Shown here: positions 43,441-55,570 of the stretch, one piece after another
Numbering within the stretch: position 1 is the first letter of the stretch
How the letters are laid out: each line of letters opens with the position of its first letter
Origin: Colius striatus
Lineage: Eukaryota; Chordata; Aves; Coliiformes; Coliidae
Assembly: GCF_028858725.1 (NCBI RefSeq)
Contig: NC_084790.1
Location: 2,238,001-2,302,000 of the forward strand
DNA: 64,000 nucleotides
Direction: 5' to 3'
Notes under the pieces: model-generated
The model's database searches: none
What the model was told of the DNA's origin: nothing
The model's input: the letters and a program-made list of their open reading frames with translations, nothing else
Made by a program: the position numbers and the translations under genes

Positions 43441-44323
43441 ACAAACTCTTCAGGCCAAGAGTGACTCCCTTCATTGCCATTTTTACAGTAATGTAGTACA
43501 ATGGTAAGGAATTTAGGTGCTAATCAACTACAAGTAGTAACAGGGCACTGTATTTACCTTCACTTGGGCTTCTCAGCAACCAAACAACTCTCATGGGTAG
43601 GCCGCAGAAAAAGTCAGGTTGCTTTTTTCAGCCATCATTTCCCCAAATCAGCTTTGAACATTCATTTGTGCCTCAGTTTTCTTTCCAGCTTATGTATATA
43701 ACAAAGCACAGTGCATTCCCTGCGCTATACTCACTGACTTCACACAGTTTGCCTGTTTTTTTCTGCCCTTTCTGCTAATTTTTCTGACACAAACAACCTG
43801 CTGGATTGTTTGGCCCCAAAGATTTTGCATGAGGTTCAGCCTTTTCATTACACATTGCACCTTAGAGAACAGAACTTGAACCAGTGAGGCCTTAGGCCCA
43901 GAGAGCACCTTGTGGTGTCTTCTCCAAATGTGGTTGAGAAAGTCAGTGTTGTGAAACACAGAAGGAATAAACACGTATTTGTTTTTAGCCACATGACATC
44001 AACTTATAATTAGCTCGTTTCACTCAAATTAGTGCAGTATATGAGCACACAGAACAACTTTTCAATGGTAAACAGCCTCATGAGGCCTTGCTGTCTTTTC
44101 ATTGAATTAGGAAGATGGTGCTTCTCTGTATTTTTGGATGCCAAGGTGAATTTGATTCTCACTGTCATAAACATGCTGTGCCTCAAGCCAAAAAGGAAGG
44201 TAGAAATGCTGATCATCCCCTCTCTTTTAACCATTCCTGACACTGCCTCATGAACTAGCTATTCCCTTCAACCCTAAAAGCTCTCACTGCCCTTTCCTGA
44301 GGTTATTACTGTGAAAAGAAGAT
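43441..44323. other. Unassigned, no feature seen
   Basis: AT-rich sequence with only short chance-length open frames on both strands and no CR1 signature. Confidence 0.5.
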
Positions 44324-44720
44324 AATCAGTAAAACCTATCACTAGACTCCCTGATAGAGTCCTTCTCAATCAGTAAAACCCATCACTAGACTCCCTGATA
44401 GAGTCCTTCTCAATCAGTAAAACCCATCACTAAACTCCCTGATAGAGTCCTTCTCAATCAGTAAAACCCATCACTAAACTCCCTGATAGAGTCCTTCTCA
44501 ATCAGTAAACCCCATCACTAGACTCCTGATAGAGTCCTTCTCAAATCAGTAAACCCCATCACTAGACTCCTGATAGAGTCCTTCTCAATCAGTAAACCCC
44601 ATCACTAGACTCCCTGATAGAGTCCTTCTCAATCAGTAAAACCCATCACTAAACTCCCTGATAGAGTCCTTCTCAATCAGTAAAACCCATCACTAGACTC
44701 CCTGATGGAATCCTCCTCTA
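44324..44720. repeat. 44-bp minisatellite, about 9 copies
   Basis: Unit aatcagtaaaacccatcact + agactccctgatagagtcct + tctc, repeated head-to-tail with few changes (agact/aaact, aaaac/aaacc, one-base indels). It decays in the last unit (gatggaatcctcctc) and abuts an antisense CR1. Confidence 0.95.
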
Positions 44721-44724
44721 TTTT

Positions 44725-45345
44725 TCTTGTAGGACCCTTTTTGGTACTGCTCTAAAGCCTGCCTGGAGCCTTCCCTTCTCCAGGATGAACAACCCTGACT
44801 TTCTGAGCCCATCCTTATAGAAGAGGTGCTCCAACCCTCTGAGAACCTTTGTGGCCTCCCTCTGGACTTGCTCAAGGAGGTTTCCATCTTTCTTATACTG
44901 AGTTGAATGCAGTATTGCAGATGGGGGGATCTCATAGGAGTGGAGTAGAGGGACAGACACAATCCCTTCCCTCAACCTGCTGGCCACACTGCTTTGGATG
45001 CAGCCCAGGCCATGGGTGATTTCTGGGCTTGTGATTGCACCTTGTTGGCTCATATTCAGTTTTTCATTCACTAATGCCCCCAAATCCTTCTTGCCAGGGC
45101 TGCTCACAGTCTCCTCAGTGCCCAGCCTGTACTAATGTTTGGGATTGCCTTCACCTGGATGTAGGACCTTGCTTTGTTAAACTTCATTAAGGTCACACAG
45201 ATGCACCTTTCTAGCCTGTCAAAGTCTCTCTGGATGGCATCCCTTCCCTCTAGACTATCAACCTCACCACTCAGCTTGCTGTCATTGTGAACACTTTAGT
45301 ATCTAACCTCGTAATCCACCCCAGCCTTGCATCTCCCTGATGCTA
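44725..45345 (-). mobile_element. Older CR1 fragment, antisense
   Basis: Reversed CR1-like text (tctccaggatgaacaaccct, ctggccacactgctttggat, then cctttctagcctgtcaaagt). More diverged than the other copies, so an older subfamily. The limits are approximate. Confidence 0.75.
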
Positions 45346-46700
45346 CCAGGGCTGACTGAGTCAAACTGATGCCATAAACATCCATTTTAGCCATCCCAGG
45401 TTAGGAAGTGTGTGATGTGAAGCCCTTTTTTAGCCACATATTGACCACTCAGATTCTAACTGATAAAGCTGAGCCCTTCATGACACTTGGGCACTAACAC
45501 TTTAGATTGAATGGATGCCTTTCATGTTAATTTGTACAGCACCCAGGATGTGGAAACGTTGATCTGTGCTTGGTGTCTGTAAGGGTAACACCATCATTTT
45601 CATCTCAAAGGGAAACAGCCCCAATTCCTTGACTGAGTTACAAGTCCAAACTTCCTCCTGAAGACTCCCACATCAGCCTGCTTGTAGTGTTAACCTTCAG
45701 TCTCAAGCTTTCTTGTTCCTGGCTTTCCAGGCAATTTAAGTCTACTCTCCAACCAAGGATTAAAAGGGTATTTATTCTGTAGGTTATCAAGCCTCCAAAT
45801 TCAACAGACATCTTTATCACTTCACCAACAATTTAATGCTTGTGGCATGAGGTTATTTCAATGGCTTAAGAAAACAGCCCAGCTCTGGCTAAATAAATAC
45901 GTGATGTCATCCTTCATTCAGGCTATCAGATTCTTTGGTGTCAAAACTTCCCTTAGGAGAGGCTTTGGGACATAGTGGCTCCTCTGAGGCTATTTACATC
46001 TGTCAGATTCTCTAATCTCTTCTTCCTTCCTTCCTTCCTCCTGTCTATTTCCTTCCCTTTCACTAAAAAAAAGAGGGCCAGTATTTAACTCTAATGCTTC
46101 CAGCCCGAACAACATGCTTTTAGAATTGGGTGGTGGTTGGGTTTTGTTGTGTTGTGGGGTGTTTTTTTTTCATAACCAGAAATAAGGTTTAATTTCAGGT
46201 AATTACTCTCCCTTTTGGAGGACTTTGGCTATTTGCAGGGTCTTTTTTCTTTCTATCCAAATTAGCAGGAGAAGTGAGTTTTAAAAGTGATCGTTTTCTT
46301 CTAAAAATTGTTCTTCAGATTAAGGGTGGTGCCTCAGAACCAGCAACTTTGCACTCAGGGTGAAATTCTGAGTGTCTAAACACAAAAGTAGCCCAATCAG
46401 GAAATCATTACTGAAGGGACAGAGGACAGACAACTGCATAGACTTCCAAGGAAGGGAGAAAATGCATAGTTCAGTGACAGGAATGAGTGAATAGGATATC
46501 CTCTAACTGAGAAAACTGAGGAATTTATGCATCATATCCTAAACATGCCCCTTTCTTCCCATTCAAAATGCTAGAATTTAAGGATATTGGCTAGTTTTTT
46601 TATTGTTTGAGGATAATGGGAAGCTCAAAGTGGCCACCAAATGTGTGTACAACTGATTTGGAGCATAGTCTGGACATACAAGTTGCATGTGATCAATAAG
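45346..46700. other. Unassigned spacer with simple-sequence runs
   Basis: No gene seen. Short cttc runs at about 46022-46040 and a gttgtgttgtggggtg/T run at about 46140-46170. Confidence 0.5.
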
Positions 46701-47475
46701 AGCAAGGGCAGAGTCCTGCAGCTGGGGAGGAACAAGCCCCTGCAGCAGCACAGGCTGGGGGTGAGCTGCTGGAGAGCAGCTCCAGGAGACAGACCTGGCA
46801 CTGCTGGGGGAGAATCAACTGCCCATGAGCAGCAACGTGGCCTGGTGGGCAAGAAGCCAATGGCAGCCTGGGGGCATCCAGCAGAGTGTGGATCCAGCAG
46901 CAGGGCCAGGGAGCTTCTGCTCCCCTTTGCTCTGCTCTGCCACATGTGCTGAGGCCTCATCTGGAGTCCTGGGGCCAGTTGTGGGCTCCCCAGCTGCGGA
47001 GGGACAGGGAAGTGCTGCAGAGAGGCCAGCACAGGGCCAGCAAGATGCTCAGGGCACTGGAGCATGTTCCTGCTGAGGAAAGGCTGTGGGCCCTGGGGCT
47101 GCTCAGGCTGGACAAGAGGAGACTGAGGGGGGAGCTCATTCATAGTGACCAAGATCTCACTGGTGGGTGTCAGGAGGTTGGGGCAGCACTTTTTTTGATG
47201 GCATCTGGCAACAGGACAAGGGGTGATGGGATGAAGCTTAAACACAGTTCCAGTGAAATACAAAGAGAAACTGTTTGAGTGTTGGGGTGAGGGAGCCCTG
47301 GCCCAGGCTGCCCAGGGAGGGTGTGGAGGCTCCTTCCTTGGAGCTCTTCAAGCCCCACCTGGACACGTTCCTGTGTGACCTGATCTAGGTGGGAGCTGCT
47401 TCTGCAGGGGGTTGCACTAGATGAGCTCTAAAGGTCCCTTCCAACCCCACCATTCTGTGAATCTGTGATACTGTG
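46701..47475 (+). mobile_element. CR1 LINE fragment, sense, young subfamily
   Basis: Starts gagcaagggcagagtcctgc (5' truncation) and ends in ccattctgtgaatctgtga. It forms an inverted pair with the copy at 47744-48770. Confidence 0.93.
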
Positions 47476-47743
47476 ACATGAACAATAAACTCAGTCAGTC
47501 CACATTCAACTTACATTTAAGGTACACACCTCTCAAATATATAATTCTGTCTTGGTCAGCAGTGCCATCACCCTGTACTTACTGAAACACACCACTATTA
47601 TTTTGAAGCACATGTTACATATTATGCTCAATGACTTTGAATGTACTTCTGTTTCTCTGCAGAGAGTGAAAATAGAACTTTTAAAATATCTATAGAATGC
47701 CCTGGTCTTTAGAAAACAAATTGAAGGCCCAAGAGCAGTGGAA

Positions 47744-48770
47744 ATCATAGAATCACAGCATGGTGGGGGTTGGAATGGAGCTTCAGAGCTCATCCAGTCC
47801 AAGCCCCCTGCAGAAGCAGCTCCCACCTAGATCACACAGGAACGTGTCCAGGTGGGTTTGAAGAGCTCCAAGGAAGGAGCCTCCACACCCTCCCTGGGCA
47901 GCCTGGGCCAGGGCTCCCTCACCCCAACACTCAAACAGTTTGGCCTTGTATTTCAATGGAGCTGTTTGTGTTCCAGCTTCATCCCATCACCCCTTGTCCT
48001 GGCACTGGATACAACAGACAAAAAGTGCTGCCCCAACCTCCTGACACCCACCAGTGAGATCTTGGTCACTAGGAATGAGCTCCCCCCTCAGTCTCCTCTT
48101 GTCCAGCCTGAGCAGCCCCAGGGCCCACAGCCTTTCCTCAGCAGGAACATGCTCCAGTGCCCTGAGCATCTTGCTGGCCCTGTGCTGGCCTCTCTGCAGC
48201 ACTTCCCTGTCCCTCTGCAGCTGGGGAGCCCACAACTGGCCCCAGGACTCCAGATGAGGCCTCAGCACGTGTGGCAGAGCAGAGCAAAGGGGAGCAGAAG
48301 CTCCCTGGCCCTGCTGCTGGATCCACACTCTGCTGGATGCCCCCAGGCTGCCATTGGCTTCTTGCCCACCAGGCCACGTTGCTGCTCATGGGCAGTTGAT
48401 TCTCCCCCAGCAGTGCCAGCTCTGTCTCCTGGAGCTGCTCTCCAGCAGCTCACCCCCAGCCTGTGCTGCTGCAGGGGCTTGTTCCTCCCCAGCTGCAGGA
48501 CTCTGCCCTTCCCTTGCTGACCCTCAGCAGGTTCCTCTGTGCCCAACACTGCAGCTGGTTGAGATCTGGCTGCCTGGCAGCACAGCCTCTGGGCAATCAG
48601 CCAGTGCTCCCAGTTTGGTGCCAGCAGGGCACTTGCTGAGGGTCCCTCTGTGCCCTCACCCAGGTGCTTGATGAAGATGTTGAGCAAGACTGGCCCCAGA
48701 ACCCATCCCTGTGCAACTCCACTGGCCACAGGCCTCCAGCTCCACTCTGTGCCATTGATCACCATTGAAT
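47744..48770 (-). mobile_element. CR1 LINE fragment, antisense, young subfamily, ~1 kb
   Basis: It begins with the reversed tail aatcatagaatcacagcatg and runs to about 48770. The - strand near 48700 reads GVAQGWVLGPVLLNIFIKHL, the CR1 RT block with substitutions. Confidence 0.93.
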
Positions 48771-49164
48771 TGCCTCAATGGCTTGTCATTACTGTTTGCA
48801 GCCTTGGTATCTGTGTTCTCAGCACCAGCCCAAAGCCCTGGCACAGACAATGGCACAGACTAAAGCCTAACTGCCATTTAGACACTTTCTGATCACTACC
48901 ATGAACCAAGAAAGGCCAGACACCAGGAATCCCAGTGCTTCACTTTTGGCTCTTGAGCATAAAGACAATTTTATAGGCAAGCACTGCAACACTCTTGAGT
49001 GTGTTGAGCAGGGTCTAAACCTGTGTGTCTCTGGTTAGCATGGTTACTCATTCTGTTTTTAAGCCACAACCCTTTCCAGTTTAAATAATTCATTGTAGAA
49101 CAACAAGCTGCTGATTACAAGATGTAGTATGACCACACGCTTTCCTTCTCCTTGGCTCCACAGT

Positions 49165-49365
49165 TTGGAATAGTGTGAGGATGGTCAAACACTGGAAACA
49201 GGTTACCCAGAGAGGTTGTAGAGTCTCCATCCATGTAGATATTCAAAACCTGACTGGACACAGTCCTGGGCAAGCTGATGTAGCTGTCCCTGCTTGAGCG
49301 AGGTGGTTGGACTAGATGGTTTCAGGAGATCCATTCTAACCTCAATGATACTGTGTCTGTATGAT
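49165..49365 (+). mobile_element. Older CR1 3'-end fragment
   Basis: caggttacccagagaggttg, gtggttggactagatggttt and ccattctaacctcaatgata, a diverged subfamily lacking the long ATTCTATGA tail. Confidence 0.75.
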
Positions 49366-50139
49366 GAGTTTGCCTGTGTCATGGCTGTTCTCCTTCTGTT
49401 TGGAACAAAGCTCTGACTTGTGGGACCTCCAATGCCAGTGGCTAAAACAAAGAACTTCCCTCAACACACAGGGTTAAGACCAATGACATTTGAAGACCAC
49501 TTCAGTTCTTTGGGCAGTGCTTTGTATGTTCTAAACTCACGCAAACACAAAGCTTGAAGAGAGTCTCCTGGTTCATTTTAAACACTGATGCTTAAGAACA
49601 ATAATTTACAGCGCTGAGAGTTTATTTACATGCAGACAAAAATCATCATGGGCTGTATCAGGAAGCAGAATTAGCTCAGTGAGCTGTTCTTATACAGCAT
49701 AAAATTCAAAAGGAAAGGTAAACTAAGGCTTCATGAGGCAAGTGAGATGGTGAGAAATCATTATGCATTAGATTCTGAGCAGTATATGGACATAACTAGC
49801 TCCAAGTAGCACCAACATAGAAGGTATAGATATGAAAGGCAGAAATCAAAGTAGAAGAGAAGAAATGCATTGTAATTGTGAGGCAATGGGTTTTTTTTAA
49901 GGAGGAAAAGCAGCTGGAATATTGGCAAGTCAGCTCAGAAAAGATGAAATGGGGTGTGAGTGACTCCCCTGCCCCGAGTCCATTCTGTTTGACTGACCAA
50001 AGCCTTGAGTCCTGTGTACACTTGGTGTTTTGTATCCTAAATTACAATATCTGGCAAGAAGAAAAAAAACACCCACATTTTTGCCTTTGATCCCCAGTTA
50101 AAGCAGACTGAGAAAATCCCTTTATAATTGGTTAATAGT

Positions 50140-50700
50140 TCATGGGGCTAAAATTGTTGTTGTAGCATAATCTGTGGGAACAACACAGGAGAAACATTTC
50201 CTGCAGAAAGAATGCTGAGGTTTAATTACTGCACAGCACATGAGAGAGGATTTCAATTTTTAGGGCCTTGTGTTCAGGCAGTTACTAGGTAGCCAGCTTG
50301 TACTGGAATATTGATGCTTTAGTCTAATCTCTGCTGTGCCAGAGAACAGTAGAGGGGCCTCATTCTCATGATGGGGTAAGAAGGAATGCTACACATTTCT
50401 TAGGTCTTATCATCGTGTACATTGCTATGGCAGGCAGTTTAATTAATAACTGTTGACATCTTGTCATTTATCATTACCAAAAAGGGGAGGTGAGGACCCT
50501 TCCACATGCATGCTGGACAAAGAAATTAAAGTTGCCTCAACCAGTCTCAAGCTGCTGTCACTCACCGTTGTCCTTCCTGCGGTTCAAAGGCTTTTTGCAT
50601 CTTATCTGGCTCTCAGGGCTGGGCAGCTATTTATATAATGGCAAAGGAAAACACATGCACATGGAAACCTCGTGGAAAATCAGCCTCAGTTATTAGTTCA
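50140..50700. promoter_or_regulatory. Candidate SOST distal enhancer (ECR5-like), unproven
   Basis: A unique, repeat-free segment about 12 kb past SOST, with an MEF2-like word CTATTTATAT at 50627-50636 (nine of ten positions of the MEF2 consensus). Nearby are a GATA-type ttatctggc, TTAATTAATAA at about 50440 and several E-box words (catgtg/cacatg). In mammals the bone enhancer ECR5 lies about 35 kb past SOST and needs MEF2; the shorter distance would fit a compact bird genome. This is inference only. Confidence 0.3.
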
Positions 50701-52585
50701 GTCCCTGAGTTCGTGATAAGGTGTTTACGGCTGGATTTGAAATGGAAGAGTGTTTTGGGAGGAAAGACATGCACAGAAACGGGTCCTTGAGATAGTGGGG
50801 GAAAGGTTGCAGTCAGATGATGACATCAACCTGAGCTTTTTCACTGTCTTCAAATGTCATTGGAGCAGTATCTAAGTTTCATATCACAGAACTAAACACT
50901 AAAGTGGTTCAGGAGAAGTAAATTGTTCATCTACCGTCATTAAGAATAATCAGAGCTGCTCTGGGTACTGCACAGGACTTTGCTTCTAAGAGTCAAGCAG
51001 AAAAACTTCCTCTCTGTGAATGCTTGGGTTGTTGATAGGGTTTTATGGGAAAGATCTCTTCTAACTGAAATGAGAAGGTGGACACAGCTAGTGTGAGCAA
51101 CACACTTCCAAATACAAGCCAGTTTTGGTAAATAAGAGTTAATTGTTCATCAGAGGTGCTGCTCAGGGCCACAATATGCACAGAGAAACAAAAACCCCAC
51201 AGATCTTACTATTTAAGTTAAAACCCAATAAACTGAACTGTGTTTACTATGTAAAATAACCTGAACTGTGAGAAACGTTCGTTTGTGGATGCAGACAGAG
51301 CTTCCTGTGCCTGCCGAAGGCAAGGGATGGAGCACCGCTGGTTTGTTTTTTCAGGCTGACTCTGAAGGAGCTGCATCATTCTTGGCTATTGAAGGCCAGG
51401 AGGAAATGCTGGATTCCTTCAATGACTGCCAGAACCTTCCTTCCTTCTGGTTGCCCTTAGAGAATGGGATTAAGCTGTGACTCACTGAAGTACTTGTTAG
51501 AGTATGAATCACTAGCGTGATTCAGGGCACACTTTCACTCTCATCAGGAAAACAGTTGAGCAGCTTGTGGGATTATGGCAGTTTGGCCATCCTGAGTGTC
51601 CTAGTTCTGTTCCTTGGACTGCTTTCACCTGGGGAAGGAGGAGTGACCTACATGGGGGAGAGTTTGTGTAGCACTGGATATTATCTCTTGCAGACAAATT
51701 ATACATTATGATTCCAGAAAGAGAGGAACACAGTCAAACAAACCCCAGCACACACACAACTGCAAACAAGAAAATCCTGCACCAAAGCCTGTGAATTTCT
51801 CATCTTTAAAATGCCAAAGGGACAAAAAGTGACAGCCATAAGAGAGACCATAGAGAAAGAGACCTTTTCACATGCCATCCTTAGGCAGAAGCCCGTGGTA
51901 GACCTAATACTTGAGGGTCAAATGGCTGAAATAACCGTGAGACCATTTGAATAATGTGATCTGGTGGTAATTCTGGCCCCTTCTGGCCACAGTAAATTGC
52001 CCTGTTTGGAAGGAGCCAAGCTGAAATAGCACGTTGTGCATGCATCAGGAAATGATCTCATAATATACGAAGCCTCAAGCCTGTAGGTGATAAGTAAGGG
52101 CCCTGAACAAATTAATCTCATCAGCTGCATTCATCTTTGGATGCTGCTCTGTGCCAGGCCACAATGTGTGGGCTGGAGTCTATTTTTTTCATTTGTCTAA
52201 CTTAAACAGGTAGTTGGAATGACTATGATAAAAATGTTCTATTCTGTGCTGTCTGTGTCCTAGATTGTTCTTGCTGAAATGGGAAGAAGGATTGTGTTGT
52301 ATTTTACAGCCAGGGAGGCAAGTCATCGAGTTGACATCTTGTTTTCACCAATACAGTTGGAGGTGTACAATCTGTAGATCTAATGAAGTGAATTTCTTCT
52401 TCTCCCTGCTCTTTTCCTCTTTGGTGTCAAGCATCTTTATTAATAACTGCAATTTAGTCGTGGATGATAACATTCAGGATGCACCATGGGCTCTCCTTTA
52501 ATTGCATTCCTTGCTATATTATTAAGTCCTTGCACGATCAGAAATCACATCTGACTGAAATTACCCTTGTTGATAATAATAAACT
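50701..52585. other. Unassigned, no feature seen
   Basis: Single-copy-looking sequence without gene or CR1 signature; only short chance frames. Confidence 0.5.
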
Positions 52586-53240
52586 GCCCATGAGCAGCAA
52601 CGTGGCCTGGTGGGCAAGAAGCCAATGGCAGCCTGGGGGCATCCAGCAGAGTGTGGATCCAGCAGCAGGGCCAGGGAGCTTCTGCTCCCCTTTACTCTGC
52701 TCTGCCACATGTGCTGAGGCCTCATCTGGAGTCCTGGGGCCAGTTGTGGGCTCCCCAGCTGCAGAGGGACAGGGAAGTGCTGCAGAGAGGCCAGCACAGG
52801 GCCAGCAAGATGCTCAGGGCACTGGAGCATGTTCCTGCTGAGGAAAGGCTGTGGGCCCTGGGGCTGCTCAGGCTGGACAAGAGGAGACTGAGGGGGGAGC
52901 TCATTCACAGTGACCAAGATCTCACTGGTGGGTGTCAGGAGGTTGGGGCAGCACTTTTTGTCTGTTGTATCCAGTGCCAGGACAAGGGGTGATGGGATGA
53001 AGCTGGAACACAAACAGCTCCATTGAAACACAAGGCCAAACTGTTTGAGTGTTGGGGTGAGGGAGCCCTGGCCCAGGCTGCCCAGGGAGGGTGTGGAGGC
53101 TCCTTCCTTGGAGCTCTTTAAGACCCACCTGGACACGTTCCTGTGCTCCCTGATCTAGGTGGGAGCTGCTTCTGCAGGGGGGTTGGACTGGATGAGCTCT
53201 AAAGATCCCTTCCAACCCCTTCCTTTCCATGATTCTATGA
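52586..53240 (+). mobile_element. CR1 LINE fragment, sense, young subfamily
   Basis: 5' truncated at actgcccatgagcagcaacg; ends ttccatgattctatga. Nearly the same as the 46.7 kb copy over its length. Confidence 0.93.
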
Positions 53241-55235
53241 AGTGGAAAGAGTTGCCTTAGGCTCAGGAGTGGAATTTAGGAGAAACAAAAGGAACATTAA
53301 TTTACAGAGAATGACCCCACTCTTCATTTTTAAAGCACCACATTGCTTTTTCCAAAATATGACAATAAATTTGGCTGTCATACAAATGTTTTGGCAGCAG
53401 AGAGAACAAAATCTTTACATCCCTCTCTTTTTTCCCCTGACATATGCTGTGGCTCCATTGCAGACAGGAGAAAGCCAGACAAACCTGTCTTTGCCTACAT
53501 TCTCTCTTTCTGTTATTAATTTTAGAGCTAGCAAAGAGGATTTAGGAGGTTTTTTTCCCCCTGTATATTTTATTTTTTCTCCAAACTAACCATTTCTAGG
53601 AATACAAGGCCAAGTTTGTGTGCAGTGTCTTTACACTCATGAACCAGTGCTCAAGACATAAAGAGACCACATGTTAGTGGGAGAAAGAAGCAGTTTACTA
53701 CAATATCAGTGTCCATTCTGATGAATTCCTAATCCTTGGCAGATGATATAAATGGCAGTAACCAGAGAAGAGCACCTGGAGTATCATTTGGTTTGTTCTG
53801 CAGACAGCAGCTAACAAGAAGGCATCCCCTCATCCTGGATACACAAGAGATGTACCAGAAAGTAAGCTTCAGTTTGTTTCTGCTTTCCAGAAAGGGAAAT
53901 GATTCCCTTTGGATGGAATCTAAGGCATGCAGAGGTGGGAATGCCAGCAGTGTATACAGGCAAGAACATGCTTTTTCAAACATTCCTCAACTACAGTGCC
54001 ATCATCCATAATATCACACATCAGAATTACCTGCCTTGCAAACTGAAGTTCTTGGATGTGCTGAGTGCTTAAGTAGAACTAATGTCAGAGAATTTGAGTG
54101 AAATCTGGAAGGGAAAGACCCTGTGCAGTATTAACTGTGTTGGAAACCTAGGCGACTGGAAAAGATACCATTATCTATCAGAATTTATGAACCCCCCCCA
54201 ACCTCCCAGGTATCTGAGGGCCTAGGACTGACTTCCTTGGTGTGAAGATGGTCTTTGGAGAAAGGTAATTCTTAGTTGTACAAACACTGATCTAAAAATG
54301 ACCAGGATGTGAGAATTTATATACCAAAAGAGGTTTATTTTTGCTTGCTTTAAAGCAATTTAACACTTGGGTCCTAAGCTAGGACCAATTCTTAGTCTTC
54401 TGAAGGAAATTCAATATGTTTATGCATGTTTGGATGGCTAAATGAGTTGAAAACTGAAATGTTCAGCACTGGGAGAGGCAAAGCTCAAAAATGAAACCTG
54501 GGAAGTGACCATTCAAATGCAAACATGACAATATTTAGTCCATGATGCTCTACTGATGATATACAAAATCAACTGTACCAGAAATAACTGCACCAGAGGA
54601 GCTCCCCAAAGTAGTACATGCCCAAAGGATATTCAATTGGGATAGTTATTCCACCCATGAAAGTTAAAAGCTCTGTGGCTATTAGACCAGAGACAATGGG
54701 ATTTATGCAACTCTAAGAGGAAAGAGGACAGAAGATGTCAGAAGCTGATTTATTGAGAAGCAGGTACAACAGCATGACACTTGGGAACCGTCACTGAAAC
54801 AAGAGGTTGTGACTATAGGGACTGGAATTTTAATATTAGGAGAAGAAGTGTGTTTTTTATCTCTCTGGGCAAGGAATCCAATTCAGGTTTAGTTTATGCT
54901 TGCTATCCTTTCATTAACACGTTTGTCTCCTGAAAACCACTGCCTTTGTCTTGTGGCTGACTGTTGGGCATCTGCCTGTTGTCCCCTGGGGTCACTAATG
55001 TCTTGGAAATGGGGAATTCACAAAGTCTGCTTCTTCTCACAGGCTTATATTGGGAGAACACTCTATCCTATGCATTCTTCCTGCTGGGCCTGCTTCTGCA
55101 AGAGGACCTGGAAAGATGCACACCTTCATTGATGCTTGCTGAAGACACTTGCATGACAACCCAGCCAAGTTGGCTTCAGCAGAAATTCCTGTCTTCAAGC
55201 CCTAATTACTGTGCTGGCACAGCACTCTGGGTGGT
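53241..55235. other. Unassigned, no feature seen
   Basis: No CR1 and no recognisable coding signal; open frames up to 115 codons look like chance (no splice support, no known motif). Confidence 0.5.
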
Positions 55236-55570
55236 TTTTCTAATTGTTTGTATTTATTTGCAAAGTCTCTACTGTCACAGGGTGCTGTGATAAATATAAT
55301 TCCACTCATGGCTAATTCGATGGTTTGGAGTGGGGGGGAAGAGTGGAGAAGGGAGAGTAATTTCATGGTAAACCATAATTACTAGTACAAGTAGTACCTT
55401 AATTACCAATCCAGTCCGAGGGAGTAGCTGAGGCTCAAATCAGCCTAATTAGAATGCTACTTGTTCATTATAAAGAAGTGGTAATTGCTAATTGGATCTA
55501 GCCTACATTATTTTCAAATGGGAACCAATTGAAAATGTGAATTGCATGTCAGTTTGTGTTTAATTTTGGC
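55236..55570. promoter_or_regulatory. Cluster of homeodomain-type TAATT sites, candidate enhancer
   Basis: Within about 330 bp there are at least seven TAATT/AATTA cores (ctaattgttt, gctaattcga, ataattac, ttaattacc, ctaattag, gtaattgctaattgg) in repeat-free sequence. It lies in the interval that in human separates SOST from the homeobox gene MEOX1. Enhancer role is inferred. Confidence 0.3.

Noticed and set aside
46625-48765. Several 100-220 codon frames on both strands
   Set aside because: All fall in CR1 3' regions and recur in every young copy.
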